Shown: piece by piece, positions 51,845-60,137 of the stretch
Layout of the letters: each line of letters opens with the position of its first letter
How positions within the stretch are numbered: the first letter of the stretch is position 1
Source of the DNA: an uncultured Bacteroidales bacterium
GTDB taxonomy: Bacteria; Bacteroidota; Bacteroidia; Bacteroidales; UBA932
Direction of reading: 5' to 3'
DNA length: 64,000 nucleotides
Assembly (NCBI GenBank): GCA_905233275.1
Contig: CAJODR010000001.1
Span: forward strand, 532-64,531
The notes under the pieces: generated by a model
Database searches by the model: none
Told to the model about the DNA's origin: nothing
Seen by the model: only the letters and a program-made list of their open reading frames with translations
Made by a program: the position numbers and the translations under genes

Positions 51845-52544
51845 TGTGGACGAGGGTCCCCACTTTTTCGCCGTCGAGGATGCGCTTGAGGTTGCCTTCG
51901 CCGTTCATGTCGAAGACTATGATCGGCATGTTCCCCTCGCTGCAGAGGGCGAATGCGGTCTGGTCCATCACCTTGAGGTGCTTTGAGATAGCTTCGTCAA
52001 AGGTCAGGGTGTCGTATTTGACGGCAGTCGGATCCTTTTCCGGGTCGGCTGTGTAGACTCCGTCGACGCGGGTGCCCTTGAGGAGTGCGTCGGCCTTGAT
52101 CTCGAGGGCGCGGAGGGCTGCACCGCTGTCTGTGGTGAAGAACGGATTGCCGGTGCCGCCAGCAATGAGTGCGACGCCGCCTCTTTCCAGCACCTCGACG
52201 GCCTTGTCCCTCATATAGTATTCGGCCATGGGCTCCATCGGGGTGGAGGTGAAGACTTTGGCTTCTACGCCTTCTTCCTTTATAAACATTGAGAGCGCGA
52301 GCGAATTGATCACCGTCGCCAGCATGCCCATCTTGTCCCCGTCGACCCTGTCGAATCCTTTTCCGGTGCCCTGGAGCCCGCGGAAAATGTTGCCTCCACC
52401 GTTGACGATGGCGACCTGAAGGCCTGCCTTTGCCGCGGAGGCCACCTCACGGGCCGTCCTGCGGAGACTTTCGGTGTCGAGTCCCTTTCCGACGCTGCCG
52501 CCGAGGGATTCGCCGCTGAGTTTGAGAAGTACTCTCCTGTACAT
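51837..52544 (-). CDS. pyrH: Uridylate kinase
   Basis: A 235-residue hexameric UMP kinase, unrelated to eukaryotic nucleoside monophosphate kinases. Motifs: RVLLKLSGESLGG, VAIVNGGGNIFRGLQG, MLATVINSLALSMFI, VALIAGGTGNPFFTTDSGAA and LLKGTRVDGVYTADPEKDPT. The start at 52544 is chosen because it begins the first conserved strand; twelve in-frame codons upstream would overlap the promoter region. lpxK follows. Confidence 0.95.
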   Translation of the reverse strand: MYRRVLLKLSGESLGGSVGKGLDTESLRRTAREVASAAKAGLQVAIVNGGGNIFRGLQGTGKGFDRVDGDKMGMLATVINSLALSMFIKEEGVEAKVFTSTPMEPMAEYYMRDKAVEVLERGGVALIAGGTGNPFFTTDSGAALRALEIKADALLKGTRVDGVYTADPEKDPTAVKYDTLTFDEAISKHLKVMDQTAFALCSEGNMPIIVFDMNGEGNLKRILDGEKVGTLVHNA

Positions 52545-52568
52545 ATCGTTTAGCTTTGAGTTATGATG

Positions 52569-52576
52569 CAAATATA
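52569..52576 (-). promoter_or_regulatory. -7 promoter box for pyrH-lpxK
   Basis: TATATTTG on the minus strand, 25-32 bases before the pyrH start; divergent from the fumarate reductase cytochrome promoter. Confidence 0.55.
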
Positions 52577-52596
52577 ACACTTTTGACGGAAAAAAT

Positions 52597-52627
52597 TTTC
52601 ATTCTACGGCAAAAGAAGCTATATTTG
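52597..52627 (+). promoter_or_regulatory. Promoter of the fumarate reductase cytochrome gene
   Basis: TTTC at 52597-52600 (one mismatch to TTTG) and TATATTTG at 52620-52627, spacer 19 bases. Confidence 0.6.
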
Positions 52628-52664
52628 CATAATCAATACAACCTGCTAACTAAATCAAAACATA

Positions 52665-53438
52665 ATGGCCAGCTTCATCAAATCTTCAATCGGAAAGAAA
52701 TTCATCCAGAGCGTCAGCGGAGCGTTCCTCATCATTTTCCTCCTGCTCCACGGCACCATCAACTTCTTCTCGGTCATAGATACCTTCCAGGGCACATACG
52801 GCAGCGTCGGCGTAGACGAAGAGCTGTTCACCACGGGTGACGGCCTCTTCAAGCTCGGCTGCGACTTCATGTCGACTATGATCATCGACATCATGGTCCC
52901 TGTCCTCGCGCTCGGATTCGTCATCCACATCGGATACGGTATCTACCTCAGCATTGAGAATTACAAGAAGCGTGGTGGCTTCAAACGCTACGAAGTAGCT
53001 TCCAAGGCCAAGGCTGACAGCTGGTCGGCAAAGAACATGTTCATCCTCGGCATCATCATCCTCGGCTGCCTCGGATTCCATCTCATGGACTTCTGGGCCA
53101 AGATGCAGATGCAGGACTTCTTCGGTAACGGCGGTGAGGAGAATCCCTATCTCCTTCTCAACACTACCTTCAAGAGCTGGTGGCTCCTCGCCCTCTACAT
53201 CGTATGGTTCTTCTTCCTCTGGCTCCACCTCAACCACGGTTTCTGGTCCATGTTCCAGACCATCGGTTGGAACAATGACAAGTGGCTTCCCCGCCTCAAG
53301 GTGATAGGCATCATCGTCAGCACCATCATTGTCCTCCTCTTCGTCTCCGTGGCCGTCAACGCCTTCATCCAGGCCAACTGGCCCTGCGAAACCACTACCG
53401 CCAACCTCAACGCATATCTCGCCGCCCTACCCAAGTAA
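52665..53438 (+). CDS. Succinate dehydrogenase/fumarate reductase cytochrome b subunit (b558 type)
   Basis: A 257-residue membrane protein with five helices, the di-heme b558 form found in Bacteroidota. Histidines that may bind heme lie in [39 protein letters not shown] and [13 protein letters not shown]. It anchors the flavoprotein and iron-sulfur subunits and passes electrons from menaquinol to fumarate. Those two subunits normally follow directly; here the next gene, one base after the stop, is pfkA. Either the catalytic genes are elsewhere or this is a paralogue. Confidence 0.88.
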   Translation: MASFIKSSIGKKFIQSVSGAFLIIFLLLHGTINFFSVIDTFQGTYGSVGVDEELFTTGDGLFKLGCDFMSTMIIDIMVPVLALGFVIHIGYGIYLSIENYKKRGGFKRYEVASKAKADSWSAKNMFILGIIILGCLGFHLMDFWAKMQMQDFFGNGGEENPYLLLNTTFKSWWLLALYIVWFFFLWLHLNHGFWSMFQTIGWNNDKWLPRLKVIGIIVSTIIVLLFVSVAVNAFIQANWPCETTTANLNAYLAALPK

Positions 53439-53439
53439 T

Positions 53440-54426
53440 ATGGCAGATATCAATACCATCGGCGTACTCACCTCCGGGGGCGATTCTCCTGGAATGAACG
53501 CCGCAATCCGAGCCGTCACCCGCACGGCCCGGTTCAACAACATCAACGTCATCGGCGTGATGCGCGGCTACCAGGGGCTCATCGAAGGCGAATTCGTCAA
53601 ATTCACCTCCTCCTCGGTATCCAACACCATCCAAAGGGGCGGAACCATCCTCAAAACGGCCCGCAGCAGCGAATTCATGACCGATGAAGGCCGACGCAAG
53701 GCCTACGAAAACATGAAGCAGGCCGGCATCGACGCCCTGGTCGTCATCGGCGGCAACGGTTCGCTCACCGGCGCCCAGTTGTTCGCCCGCGAATACGACA
53801 TTCCGATTATCGGCCTTCCCGGTACGATTGACAACGACCTCTACGGTACCGACTATACCATCGGTTACGATTCGGCCCTCAATACTATCGTCGAATGCGT
53901 CGACAAGATCCGCGACACCGCCAACAGCCACGACCGCATATTCTTCATCGAAGTAATGGGGCGCGACGCCGGATTCCTGGCTCAAAACAGTGCGATCGCT
54001 TCCGGAGCTGAGGCTGCCATTATCCCTGAGAGCAGCACCGCGGTCGACCAGCTGGCAGAATTCATCGAAAGAGGCAAACGCAAGTCCAAGAACAGCGCGA
54101 TCGTCCTCGTTTCCGAGGCCCAGAAGAATGGTGTCGGAGGTGCATTCTACTATGCCGACAGGGTCAAAAAGGAGTATCCGCAGTTCGACGCCCGCGTCAC
54201 CATTCTCGGCCATCTCCAGAGGGGTGGAATGCCGTCGGCTTACGACAGGATCCTCGCTTCCAGGATGGGATACGCCGCCATCGAGGCCCTTCTCGAGGGG
54301 CAGCGCAACATCATGGTCGGCATCAAAAACGATGAAATCGTCTATGTCCCCATCCAGCGCGCAGTCAAACTGGACAAACCAATCAACCCTGAGCTGATAT
54401 CGGTTCTCAACGTTCTGTCCATGTAA
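53440..54426 (+). CDS. pfkA: ATP-dependent 6-phosphofructokinase
   Basis: A 328-residue PfkA. Motifs: [20 protein letters not shown], the catalytic [20 protein letters not shown] (Asp of TIDND), [11 protein letters not shown] and [20 protein letters not shown]. The Gly in the GGNGS loop favours ATP over pyrophosphate. It phosphorylates fructose 6-phosphate in glycolysis. The start at 53440 lies one base after the cytochrome stop codon; earlier in-frame codons are inside that gene. Confidence 0.94.
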   Translation: MADINTIGVLTSGGDSPGMNAAIRAVTRTARFNNINVIGVMRGYQGLIEGEFVKFTSSSVSNTIQRGGTILKTARSSEFMTDEGRRKAYENMKQAGIDALVVIGGNGSLTGAQLFAREYDIPIIGLPGTIDNDLYGTDYTIGYDSALNTIVECVDKIRDTANSHDRIFFIEVMGRDAGFLAQNSAIASGAEAAIIPESSTAVDQLAEFIERGKRKSKNSAIVLVSEAQKNGVGGAFYYADRVKKEYPQFDARVTILGHLQRGGMPSAYDRILASRMGYAAIEALLEGQRNIMVGIKNDEIVYVPIQRAVKLDKPINPELISVLNVLSM

Positions 54427-54427
54427 A

Positions 54428-54459
54428 TTTGCTATTCCGCGAAATAATTCTTACCTTTG
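54428..54459 (+). promoter_or_regulatory. Promoter of rplM-rpsI, with a 5' hairpin
   Basis: TTTG at 54428-54431 and TACCTTTG at 54452-54459, spacer 20 bases. The transcript would begin with a hairpin, TCCCC (54463-54467) pairing with GGGGA (54478-54482), which could be part of a ribosomal-protein leader. Confidence 0.75.
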
Positions 54460-54520
54460 CGGTCCCCAAAAAAACGAGGGGATCGCAAATTTTATTGTTA
54501 AACCATTAAAGATCAAGTAA

Positions 54521-54973
54521 GTGGACACACAAAGCTACAAGACTGTATCGCTCAACGCAGCGACTGTCAAGAAGGAGTGGGTTGTGATTGATGCCACGGA
54601 TCTCGCACTCGGTCGCCTTGCCTCGAGGGTCGCTCTCGTCCTTCGCGGTAAGACAAAGCCCGGTTTCACCCCCAACGTCGACTGTGGTGACAACGTCATC
54701 ATCGTCAACGCCGAAAAGGTGAAGCTCCTCGGCAAGAAGATGACCGACAGGGTCTATACCCGCTACACCGGATATCCCGGCGGCCAGCGCTTCACGACCC
54801 CCAGGGAGATTCTCGCAAAACGTCCTGCCGAACTCATCCGCAGGTCTGTCAGGGGCATGCTCCCGAAGACCCGTCTTGGTGACAAGCTCATCGGAAACCT
54901 CTACGTTTACGCAGGTCCCGAGCATCCTCACCAGGCCCAACAACCCAAAACCATCAAGTTAAACGAAATTTAA
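54521..54973 (+). CDS. rplM: 50S ribosomal protein L13
   Basis: A 150-residue protein matching L13: KEWVVIDATDLALGRLASRV, FTPNVDCGDNVIIVNAEKVK, RYTGYPGG and the end EHPHQAQQPKTIKL. It starts at GTG 54521, which precedes the conserved N-terminal segment; no ATG is better placed. The leader of about 55 bases has an A-rich stretch before the start. rpsI follows after 9 bases in the universal L13-S9 order. Confidence 0.96.
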   Translation: MDTQSYKTVSLNAATVKKEWVVIDATDLALGRLASRVALVLRGKTKPGFTPNVDCGDNVIIVNAEKVKLLGKKMTDRVYTRYTGYPGGQRFTTPREILAKRPAELIRRSVRGMLPKTRLGDKLIGNLYVYAGPEHPHQAQQPKTIKLNEI

Positions 54974-54982
54974 ACAGAGCAA

Positions 54983-55372
54983 ATGGAACAGAAACACGCC
55001 CTTGGAAGACGTAAATCAGCTGTCGCTCGTGTTTATGTTGCTGCCGGAAAAGGTAACATCGTTATCAACGGCCGTGAGCTCGAGAACTATTTTCCCGATG
55101 CTTCCCTCCGTTATATCGTGAACCAGCCTTTCGAGGTGACCGGTACAGCAGGCCAGTTTGACATCAAGGTCACCCTTTCCGGTGGTGGCACAAAAGGTCA
55201 GGCTGAGGCAGTCCGTCTCGGTATCGCCCGCGCACTTTGCGAGGTCGACAGCGAGGCCTACCGTCCCGCCCTCAAAGCCGCAGGCTTCCTGACCCGTGAC
55301 CCCCGCGAAGTCGAAAGGAAAAAGCCCGGTCAGCCTGGCGCACGCCGCCGCTTCCAGTTCAGCAAACGTTAA
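54983..55372 (+). CDS. rpsI: 30S ribosomal protein S9
   Basis: A 129-residue S9 protein: [40 protein letters not shown] and the conserved C-terminal [16 protein letters not shown], whose terminal Lys-Arg reaches the P-site tRNA. Length and sequence are ordinary. Confidence 0.97.
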   Translation: MEQKHALGRRKSAVARVYVAAGKGNIVINGRELENYFPDASLRYIVNQPFEVTGTAGQFDIKVTLSGGGTKGQAEAVRLGIARALCEVDSEAYRPALKAAGFLTRDPREVERKKPGQPGARRRFQFSKR

Positions 55373-55557
55373 CGATTGCTGCCTGATTTACATTTATTGC
55401 ACAGTCCGGTCAGAAATCCCGGGACCCGGGTTTCAGAAGAGATTCTCACCCTGCTACCTTAATTAATTGGGATTGCCGGCACTGCGGAAAATCAGAGGAG
55501 ACCGCTCCACGAAAGCGCTACTCCCGATTGATGAAAAGAGAAAACAAAAGTAAAACA
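55373..55557 (+). promoter_or_regulatory. Leader region of rpsB with hairpins
   Basis: 185 bases between rpsI and rpsB. A strong hairpin lies at 55413-55434 (GAAATCCCGG and CCGGGTTTC with one bulged base). The stretch from 55470 to 55530 is also GC-rich and may fold. No U-run follows the hairpin, so it is not a classical terminator. It may be an attenuator or an autogenous S2-binding leader. Confidence 0.45.
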
Positions 55558-56466
55558 ATGTCAAGAACAAATTTCCAAGAACTGCTTGATGCAGGCGTAC
55601 ATTTCGGACACCTCGCCCGCAAATGGAACCCCAAGATGGCCCCTTACATCTTCGACCAGAAGAACGGGATCCACATCATTGACCTGCACAAGACCGTCGT
55701 CAAGATCGACGAGGCCGCCGAAGTTATGAAGGAATTCGCCCGCCAGGGCCGCAAGATCCTCTTCGTCGCCACCAAGAAACAGGCAAAGGACATCGTTTCC
55801 GAAAAAGCCCTGTCAGTCAATATGCCTTCAGTGACCGAGCGCTGGCCCGGCGGAATGCTTACCAACTTCCCCACCATCCGCAAAGCGGTCAAGAAGATGA
55901 ACACCATCGACAAGATGAAAGAAGACGGCACCTTCGAGAAGCTCGCAAAGCGTGAGCGCCTCCAGATCGACCGTCAGAGAGCAAAACTCGAGAAGAACCT
56001 CGGCTCCATCAAGGACATGAGCCGTCTCCCTTCGGCCCTCTTCGTCGTAGACGTACAGAAAGAGGCCAACGCCGTCAAGGAAGCCGCCCGTCTCAACATT
56101 CCCGTTATCGCAATGGTTGACACATGCTGCGATCCCACTCCGATCGATTACGTGATTCCGGCGAATGACGATGCCACAAGGTCCATCGAGGTTATCCTCA
56201 ATGCCCTCTGCGCCGCTATCCAGGAAGGTCTCGAAGAGCGCAAGCTCGTCAAGGAGAAAGAGGACGCCGAAGCTCCCGCCGAGGCCGCTCCCGCCGTCCC
56301 CCAGAAGAAGCTCCGCGCCCGCCGCGCCAAGACTGAGGAGTCCGCTCCCGCCGCCGAGCCCGTCGCCGAGGCTGCACCTGCAGCTGAGCCCGTCGCCGCA
56401 GCAGAGCCCGTAGCAGAGGCCGCCCACGCAGCCGAAGCAGCTCCCGCCGCAGAACCTGAAGCATAA
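55558..56466 (+). CDS. rpsB: 30S ribosomal protein S2 with long acidic-alanine tail
   Basis: A 302-residue S2. The core (about residues 1-238) is typical: MSRTNFQELLDAGVHFGHLA, RKWNPKMAPYIFDQKNGIHI, SVTERWPGGMLTNFPTIRKA and TCCDPTPIDYVIPANDDATR. After GLEERKLVKEKEDAEA comes a tail of about 65 residues made almost wholly of Ala, Pro, Glu and Val (AEPVAEAAPAAEPVAAAEPV), with a basic patch KKLRARRAK. The tail is not part of the usual S2 fold. ATG 55558 is chosen over TTG 55528 or ATG 55531 because it begins the conserved sequence. Confidence 0.94.
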   Translation: MSRTNFQELLDAGVHFGHLARKWNPKMAPYIFDQKNGIHIIDLHKTVVKIDEAAEVMKEFARQGRKILFVATKKQAKDIVSEKALSVNMPSVTERWPGGMLTNFPTIRKAVKKMNTIDKMKEDGTFEKLAKRERLQIDRQRAKLEKNLGSIKDMSRLPSALFVVDVQKEANAVKEAARLNIPVIAMVDTCCDPTPIDYVIPANDDATRSIEVILNALCAAIQEGLEERKLVKEKEDAEAPAEAAPAVPQKKLRARRAKTEESAPAAEPVAEAAPAAEPVAAAEPVAEAAHAAEAAPAAEPEA

Positions 56467-56492
56467 TATAAACCAAATCAACCCAAAACACC

Positions 56493-57485
56493 ATGGCAAT
56501 TGCATTAGCAGATATCAAGAAGCTCCGCGACATGACGAGCGCCGGTATGATGGACTGCAAGAATGCCCTCACAGAGGCTGACGGCGATTTCAAGCGCGCC
56601 GTTGAGATTCTCCGTGAAAAAGGCAAGTCCACCCTCTCCAAGAGGGGTGACAACGAGACCACCCAGGGTGCAGTCCTCTCCCGCATCGACGGAGGCAAGG
56701 CCATCCTCGTATGCCTCGGCTGCGAGACCGACTTCGTCGCCGCCACGCCCGACTTCAAGACCCTCGCCGGCAATATCGCCGACAAGGCTATCGCCGCCCT
56801 CCCCGCAGACAAAGAGGCCCTCAAGGCCGAAAAGCTCGCCGACGGTTACACCGTTGAGGAGGACATCACCAACCAGGCAGGCAAGACCGGTGAAAAGCAC
56901 GTTCTCGCATACTACGCCGCCCTCGAGGCTCCGTTCGTATCCGAATACGTCCATTTCAACGGCAAGCTCGGCGCCATCGTCGCTTTCAGCAAAGTGGTTC
57001 CCGCCGAGATCGCCCGCGGTATCGCCATGCAGGTCGCTTCGATGAACCCTGTGGCAGTGGACGAAGCATCCGTCCCCGCCGAGGTCCTCGAGTCCGAGCG
57101 CACCGTCGCTATCCAGAAGACCAAGGACGAACAGGTCCAGAAGGCCGTTGACGCCGCCCTCAAGAAGGTCGGAATCAACCCCGCCCACGTCGACAGCGAA
57201 GATCACATCGAGTCCAACACCGCCAAGGGTTGGCTCACCCCTGAGCAGGCCCAGCAGGCCCGTCAGATCATCGCTGAGGTCGGTGCAGCCAAGGCTGCTT
57301 CCCTCCCCGAGGCAATGATCAACGGCATCGTCAACGGCCGTATCCAGAAGTTCCTGAAGGAAAACACCCTTCTCGAACAGGAATACCAGCTCTCCGACGA
57401 CAAAGTGTCCGTCAAGGCCGCTCTCGCAGCCGCTGACAAAGATGCAAAGGTTCTCGCCTTCCGCCGCTTCTCCCTCAGCGACTAA
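56493..57485 (+). CDS. tsf: Elongation factor Ts
   Basis: A 330-residue guanine nucleotide exchange factor for EF-Tu. The N-terminal UBA-like domain (LADIKKLRDMTSAGMMDCKN, ALTEADGDFKRAVEILREKG) and the core contact region (CETDFVAATPDFKTLAGNIA) are intact. It is longer than the E. coli protein (283), as is common in Bacteroidota. It follows rpsB after 26 bases and ends in a strong terminator. Confidence 0.96.
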   Translation: MAIALADIKKLRDMTSAGMMDCKNALTEADGDFKRAVEILREKGKSTLSKRGDNETTQGAVLSRIDGGKAILVCLGCETDFVAATPDFKTLAGNIADKAIAALPADKEALKAEKLADGYTVEEDITNQAGKTGEKHVLAYYAALEAPFVSEYVHFNGKLGAIVAFSKVVPAEIARGIAMQVASMNPVAVDEASVPAEVLESERTVAIQKTKDEQVQKAVDAALKKVGINPAHVDSEDHIESNTAKGWLTPEQAQQARQIIAEVGAAKAASLPEAMINGIVNGRIQKFLKENTLLEQEYQLSDDKVSVKAALAAADKDAKVLAFRRFSLSD

Positions 57486-57513
57486 GCAATACCCCCGGTA
57501 TTGTCCAAAGCCT

Positions 57514-57542
57514 ATCGTGGTCCCCACCCCGGGGACCACGAT
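57514..57542 (+). terminator. Intrinsic terminator after tsf
   Basis: ATCGTGGTCCCC (57514-57525) pairs fully with GGGGACCACGAT (57531-57542), loop of 5 bases, followed by TCTTTTGT. Confidence 0.85.
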
Positions 57543-57603
57543 TCTTTTGTCATTCGCCATCTCCGTGGCTCCTGAAACGCTTGATTGGCGACAATAGATT
57601 ATT

Positions 57604-57738
57604 CCGCGTTGCAGCTTGCAGGAGGCTCTGTGGGCGTTTCTGGGTGCAACGCGGAGGTGTTATTGGCGATTCTGGCGGTTTGGGGCTCCGCGTTGCGTCG
57701 CGAGATTAACTCTGTGGTCATTTTTTACCGCAACGCGG
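57604..57738. repeat. Two successive 10-base hairpins sharing one sequence
   Basis: CCGCGTTGCA (57604-57613) with TGCAACGCGG (57645-57654), then CCGCGTTGCG (57688-57697) with CGCAACGCGG (57729-57738). The nine-base word CCGCGTTGC therefore occurs four times in alternating orientation. This lies in the 438-base gene-free region 57486-57923. Confidence 0.7.
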
Positions 57739-57773
57739 TATGAACAAAAAAAAATCGTATATTAGCAGCATGC

Positions 57774-57905
57774 GTGTCCACTAAAAGTTGTGGACGATTA
57801 TTATAAAGTTTAACATTTAAATTCAAATCGGTTGACTCCAAAAACCTTTGTAATTACCTAACTCTCAATATTTTCAAAGAACTTTTATGATTTTTTAGTG
57901 GACAC
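57774..57905. mobile_element. MITE-like element with 13-base terminal inverted repeats
   Basis: GTGTCCACTAAAA (57774-57786) and TTTTAGTGGACAC (57893-57905) are perfect inverted repeats bounding 106 AT-rich bases with no gene. The left end also contains GTCCAC and GTGGAC as an internal inverted pair. The size and structure suit a MITE or a solo remnant of an insertion sequence. No target duplication is obvious. It ends 18 bases before a lipoprotein start codon and so may supply its promoter. Confidence 0.6.
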
Positions 57906-57923
57906 TAATGATATGATTCTATT

Positions 57924-58553
57924 ATGAAAAGATTATTTGTGATTCTTGCCGTGGCGGTGGTTGCGCTGGCGGCGGTTTCGTGCGGGTCGAAGAAGAAGGG
58001 TGATGCTAAGGAGGCGTCGACGCCTTTTGTTACGCCTACGGGTATAGGTAAGATTGAGATTGGGGAGAGGATTGATGACGTGCCGGCATCTCTGAATGGG
58101 CTTTATGACAGTATTGAGGCCGTCGAGGAGACGGAATATGCTGAGGGAGGGGACGAATGGACCGCTGAAGTCTTTTATGCCAAGAAGGACGGCCAGAGGG
58201 TGTTCAAGATTATTCCCGATGAAGGGAAAATATGGCATATTGAAGTGATCTCTCCCAAACTCAAGACGGAGAGCGGCTTGGGGATCGACTCTACTGTCGA
58301 GGAGTTATTCGCCGCAGGCGGAAAGGCTTATTGCGGGATCGAGTGGTGGGAGTATTACGACGGTATTCTCTGCGAAGACCTTATATTCACGGGTTTCGAC
58401 CTCTCTCCGAAGGGCGAGGCCAAGATTGCCGATCTTGATGACGGCGATTTCATCAAGCTGGAGCTTTCCGACCTTAAGGAAGGATCCAAGCCACACAAGT
58501 TGAGTATTCCCGACGATTTGTGGCGGAATACAATCAAGGAAATGTTACAATAG
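57924..58553 (+). CDS. Predicted lipoprotein of unknown function
   Basis: A 209-residue protein with a lipoprotein signal ending AAVSC (Cys20), then a charged linker (GSKKKGDAKEAS) and a soluble domain: GIGKIEIGERIDDVPASLNG, DGQRVFKIIPDEGKIWHIEV, GIDSTVEELFAAGGKAYCGI and DDGDFIKLELSDLKEG. The GKIEIGERIDDVP and GIDSTVEELF segments resemble the repeated beta-alpha unit of small Bacteroidales lipoproteins that sense flow of a parameter, but no function is known. Two cysteines (YCGIEWWEYY; GILCED) could form a disulfide. Confidence 0.65.
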   Translation: MKRLFVILAVAVVALAAVSCGSKKKGDAKEASTPFVTPTGIGKIEIGERIDDVPASLNGLYDSIEAVEETEYAEGGDEWTAEVFYAKKDGQRVFKIIPDEGKIWHIEVISPKLKTESGLGIDSTVEELFAAGGKAYCGIEWWEYYDGILCEDLIFTGFDLSPKGEAKIADLDDGDFIKLELSDLKEGSKPHKLSIPDDLWRNTIKEMLQ

Positions 58554-58625
58554 TTTTTAACTATATTTCACTAACCATTTAACCGACATTGATGGTACCT
58601 TCACCCTCAACAATCTGCCGGATGC

Positions 58626-59084
58626 CTAATAGCCGCTGCGGTCCATGTCGCGGCGGATGTCTTTTTCCTTGATGGAGTGGCGTTTATCGTATTCCTTTTT
58701 GCCGCGGGCGAGGGCGATGACGAGCTTGGCGAATCCGTTCTCGGCGATGAAGAGCTTGACGGTCACGATGGTGAGGCCTTTCTTGGTGTATTCATCCCTC
58801 AGGTGGCGCAGTTCGCGTTTTGTGAGAAGGAGGCGGCGGTCACGGAGAGGCTCGTGCTGGCCCCATGAGCCCCAGAAGTACTGGGCGATGTTGAGTCCGC
58901 GGACAAAGAGCTGGCTGCCGGAGAAATAGCAGTAGGAGTCGTTGAGGGAGACTTTTCCGTTGCGGATGGACTTGATCTCCGTACCGACGAGCTGGATGCC
59001 GGCCGTGTAGGTCTCGAGGAACTCGTAGTCGAACGAGGCCCTCCGGTTGCGGTATTCCACTTTATGTTGTTTCTCCTTTGCCAT
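58626..59084 (-). CDS. smpB: SsrA-binding protein
   Basis: A 152-residue protein that delivers tmRNA to stalled ribosomes. Motifs: VEYRNRRASFDYEFLETYTA, GIQLVGTEIKSIRNGKVSLN, DSYCYF and the basic C-terminal helix KKEYDKRHSIKEKDIRRDMD. The -7 box lies at 59095-59102, divergent from miaA. The ssrA RNA gene itself is not in this window. Confidence 0.95.
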   Translation of the reverse strand: MAKEKQHKVEYRNRRASFDYEFLETYTAGIQLVGTEIKSIRNGKVSLNDSYCYFSGSQLFVRGLNIAQYFWGSWGQHEPLRDRRLLLTKRELRHLRDEYTKKGLTIVTVKLFIAENGFAKLVIALARGKKEYDKRHSIKEKDIRRDMDRSGY

Positions 59085-59094
59085 GATGCGGTTG

Positions 59095-59102
59095 CAAAGG
59101 TA
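59095..59102 (-). promoter_or_regulatory. -7 promoter box for smpB
   Basis: TACCTTTG on the minus strand, 11-18 bases before the start codon at 59084. Confidence 0.6.
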
Positions 59103-59114
59103 GGAAATTTTCCG

Positions 59115-59122
59115 TAGATTTG
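59115..59122 (+). promoter_or_regulatory. -7 promoter box for miaA
   Basis: TAGATTTG, ending 6 bases before the ATG at 59129, so the transcript should be leaderless or nearly so. Confidence 0.5.
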
Positions 59123-59128
59123 TAAATA

Positions 59129-60100
59129 ATGGCGAAACGTCCTTTTATACCGATTCCGCCGCCGGCGCCTCTCCCGGAGCCGGAGGTGATTGACGTGCCG
59201 TCGCTGGTAAAGGCGTATGAGGAGGGCGAAATCGACCTCATCTGCGTCCTGGGCCCTACCGCATCTGGTAAGACGCGATATGCAGTACAGTTGGCACGCG
59301 AGATTTCAGCGGAGATTATTTCTGCTGATTCGCGGCAGGTGTACAGGGGGATGACGATAGGGACGGGGAAGGACCTGGAGGAGTATGGGGAAGTGCCGTA
59401 CCATCTTATTGATATAGTGGATGCGGGTGAGAAATATGACCTGTACCGCTATCAGCACGATTTCGAGAAGGTTTTTGCCGATATCAGAGGGAGGGGAGTG
59501 ATCCCTGTTCTCTGCGGAGGGACCGGCCTGTACATTCAGGCGGTCACGCATGCATTCGCCTTAAGGAATGTGCCGGCGGACTGGGAGTTGAGAAGGCGGC
59601 TGGATGAGGCGGATGATGAATATCTGCTGAGCGAATATGAAAGGTTGAAAGAGATTTACAACAGCGACGCTCAAAGTGACATTCAGTCACGGCACCGGCT
59701 GATCAGGTCGCTGGAGGTAATGTATGCTGAGGAGAAGGGGTTGCCTGACGGTTCGGAGGTAAAGTCGACGGAGTTCTGTCCCAAGAAGACATATTATATA
59801 GGTACGCTCGTGGACCGCGAGACGCGCAATGCGCGCATCGACGCCAGGCTGGATGCCCGCCTTGAAGCGGGACTCGTGGACGAGGTCCGCGGCCTTCTCG
59901 CAAGCGGAGTCGGACCGGAGGACCTGATATACTACGGCCTTGAATATAAATTTGTTACGCAGTATATTCTGGGGCTTATCGACTACGACGCCATGCGCCT
60001 TCAGCTCGCCACCGCCATCCATCAGTTCGCCAAACGGCAGATGACCTTCTTCCGCGGCATGGAAGCCAAAGGCGACGTCATACACTGGACGCTTGTGTAG
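59129..60100 (+). CDS. miaA: tRNA dimethylallyltransferase
   Basis: A 323-residue enzyme adding an isopentenyl group to A37 of tRNAs reading UNN codons. The P-loop is in LICVLGPTASGKTRYAVQLA, then EIISADSRQVYRGMTIGTGK, YHLIDIVDAGEKYDLYRYQH and CGGTGLYIQAVTH. The first 38 residues, rich in Pro (PFIPIPPPAPLPEPEVIDVP), precede the normal start of the family and are unusual. ATG 59129 is kept because the -7 box lies just before it; a start nearer the P-loop is possible. The sense strand goes from G-rich to C-rich along the gene. Confidence 0.93.
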   Translation: MAKRPFIPIPPPAPLPEPEVIDVPSLVKAYEEGEIDLICVLGPTASGKTRYAVQLAREISAEIISADSRQVYRGMTIGTGKDLEEYGEVPYHLIDIVDAGEKYDLYRYQHDFEKVFADIRGRGVIPVLCGGTGLYIQAVTHAFALRNVPADWELRRRLDEADDEYLLSEYERLKEIYNSDAQSDIQSRHRLIRSLEVMYAEEKGLPDGSEVKSTEFCPKKTYYIGTLVDRETRNARIDARLDARLEAGLVDEVRGLLASGVGPEDLIYYGLEYKFVTQYILGLIDYDAMRLQLATAIHQFAKRQMTFFRGMEAKGDVIHWTLV

Positions 60101-60123
60101 TAATTAAAATATTACTACCTTTG
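60092..60123 (+). promoter_or_regulatory. Promoter of metK
   Basis: CTTG at 60092-60095 (one mismatch to TTTG) and TACCTTTG at 60116-60123, spacer 20 bases. The transcript starts a few bases later, just ahead of the riboswitch. Confidence 0.7.
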
Positions 60124-60137
60124 CGACCCAAAAGAAA

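Noticed and set aside
55373..55557. Possible tRNA or small RNA gene between rpsI and rpsB
   Set aside because: No cloverleaf, anticodon stem or T-loop sequence is visible.
56505..57560. A 351-codon frame antisense to tsf
   Set aside because: tsf is certain and the antisense product has no recognisable domain.
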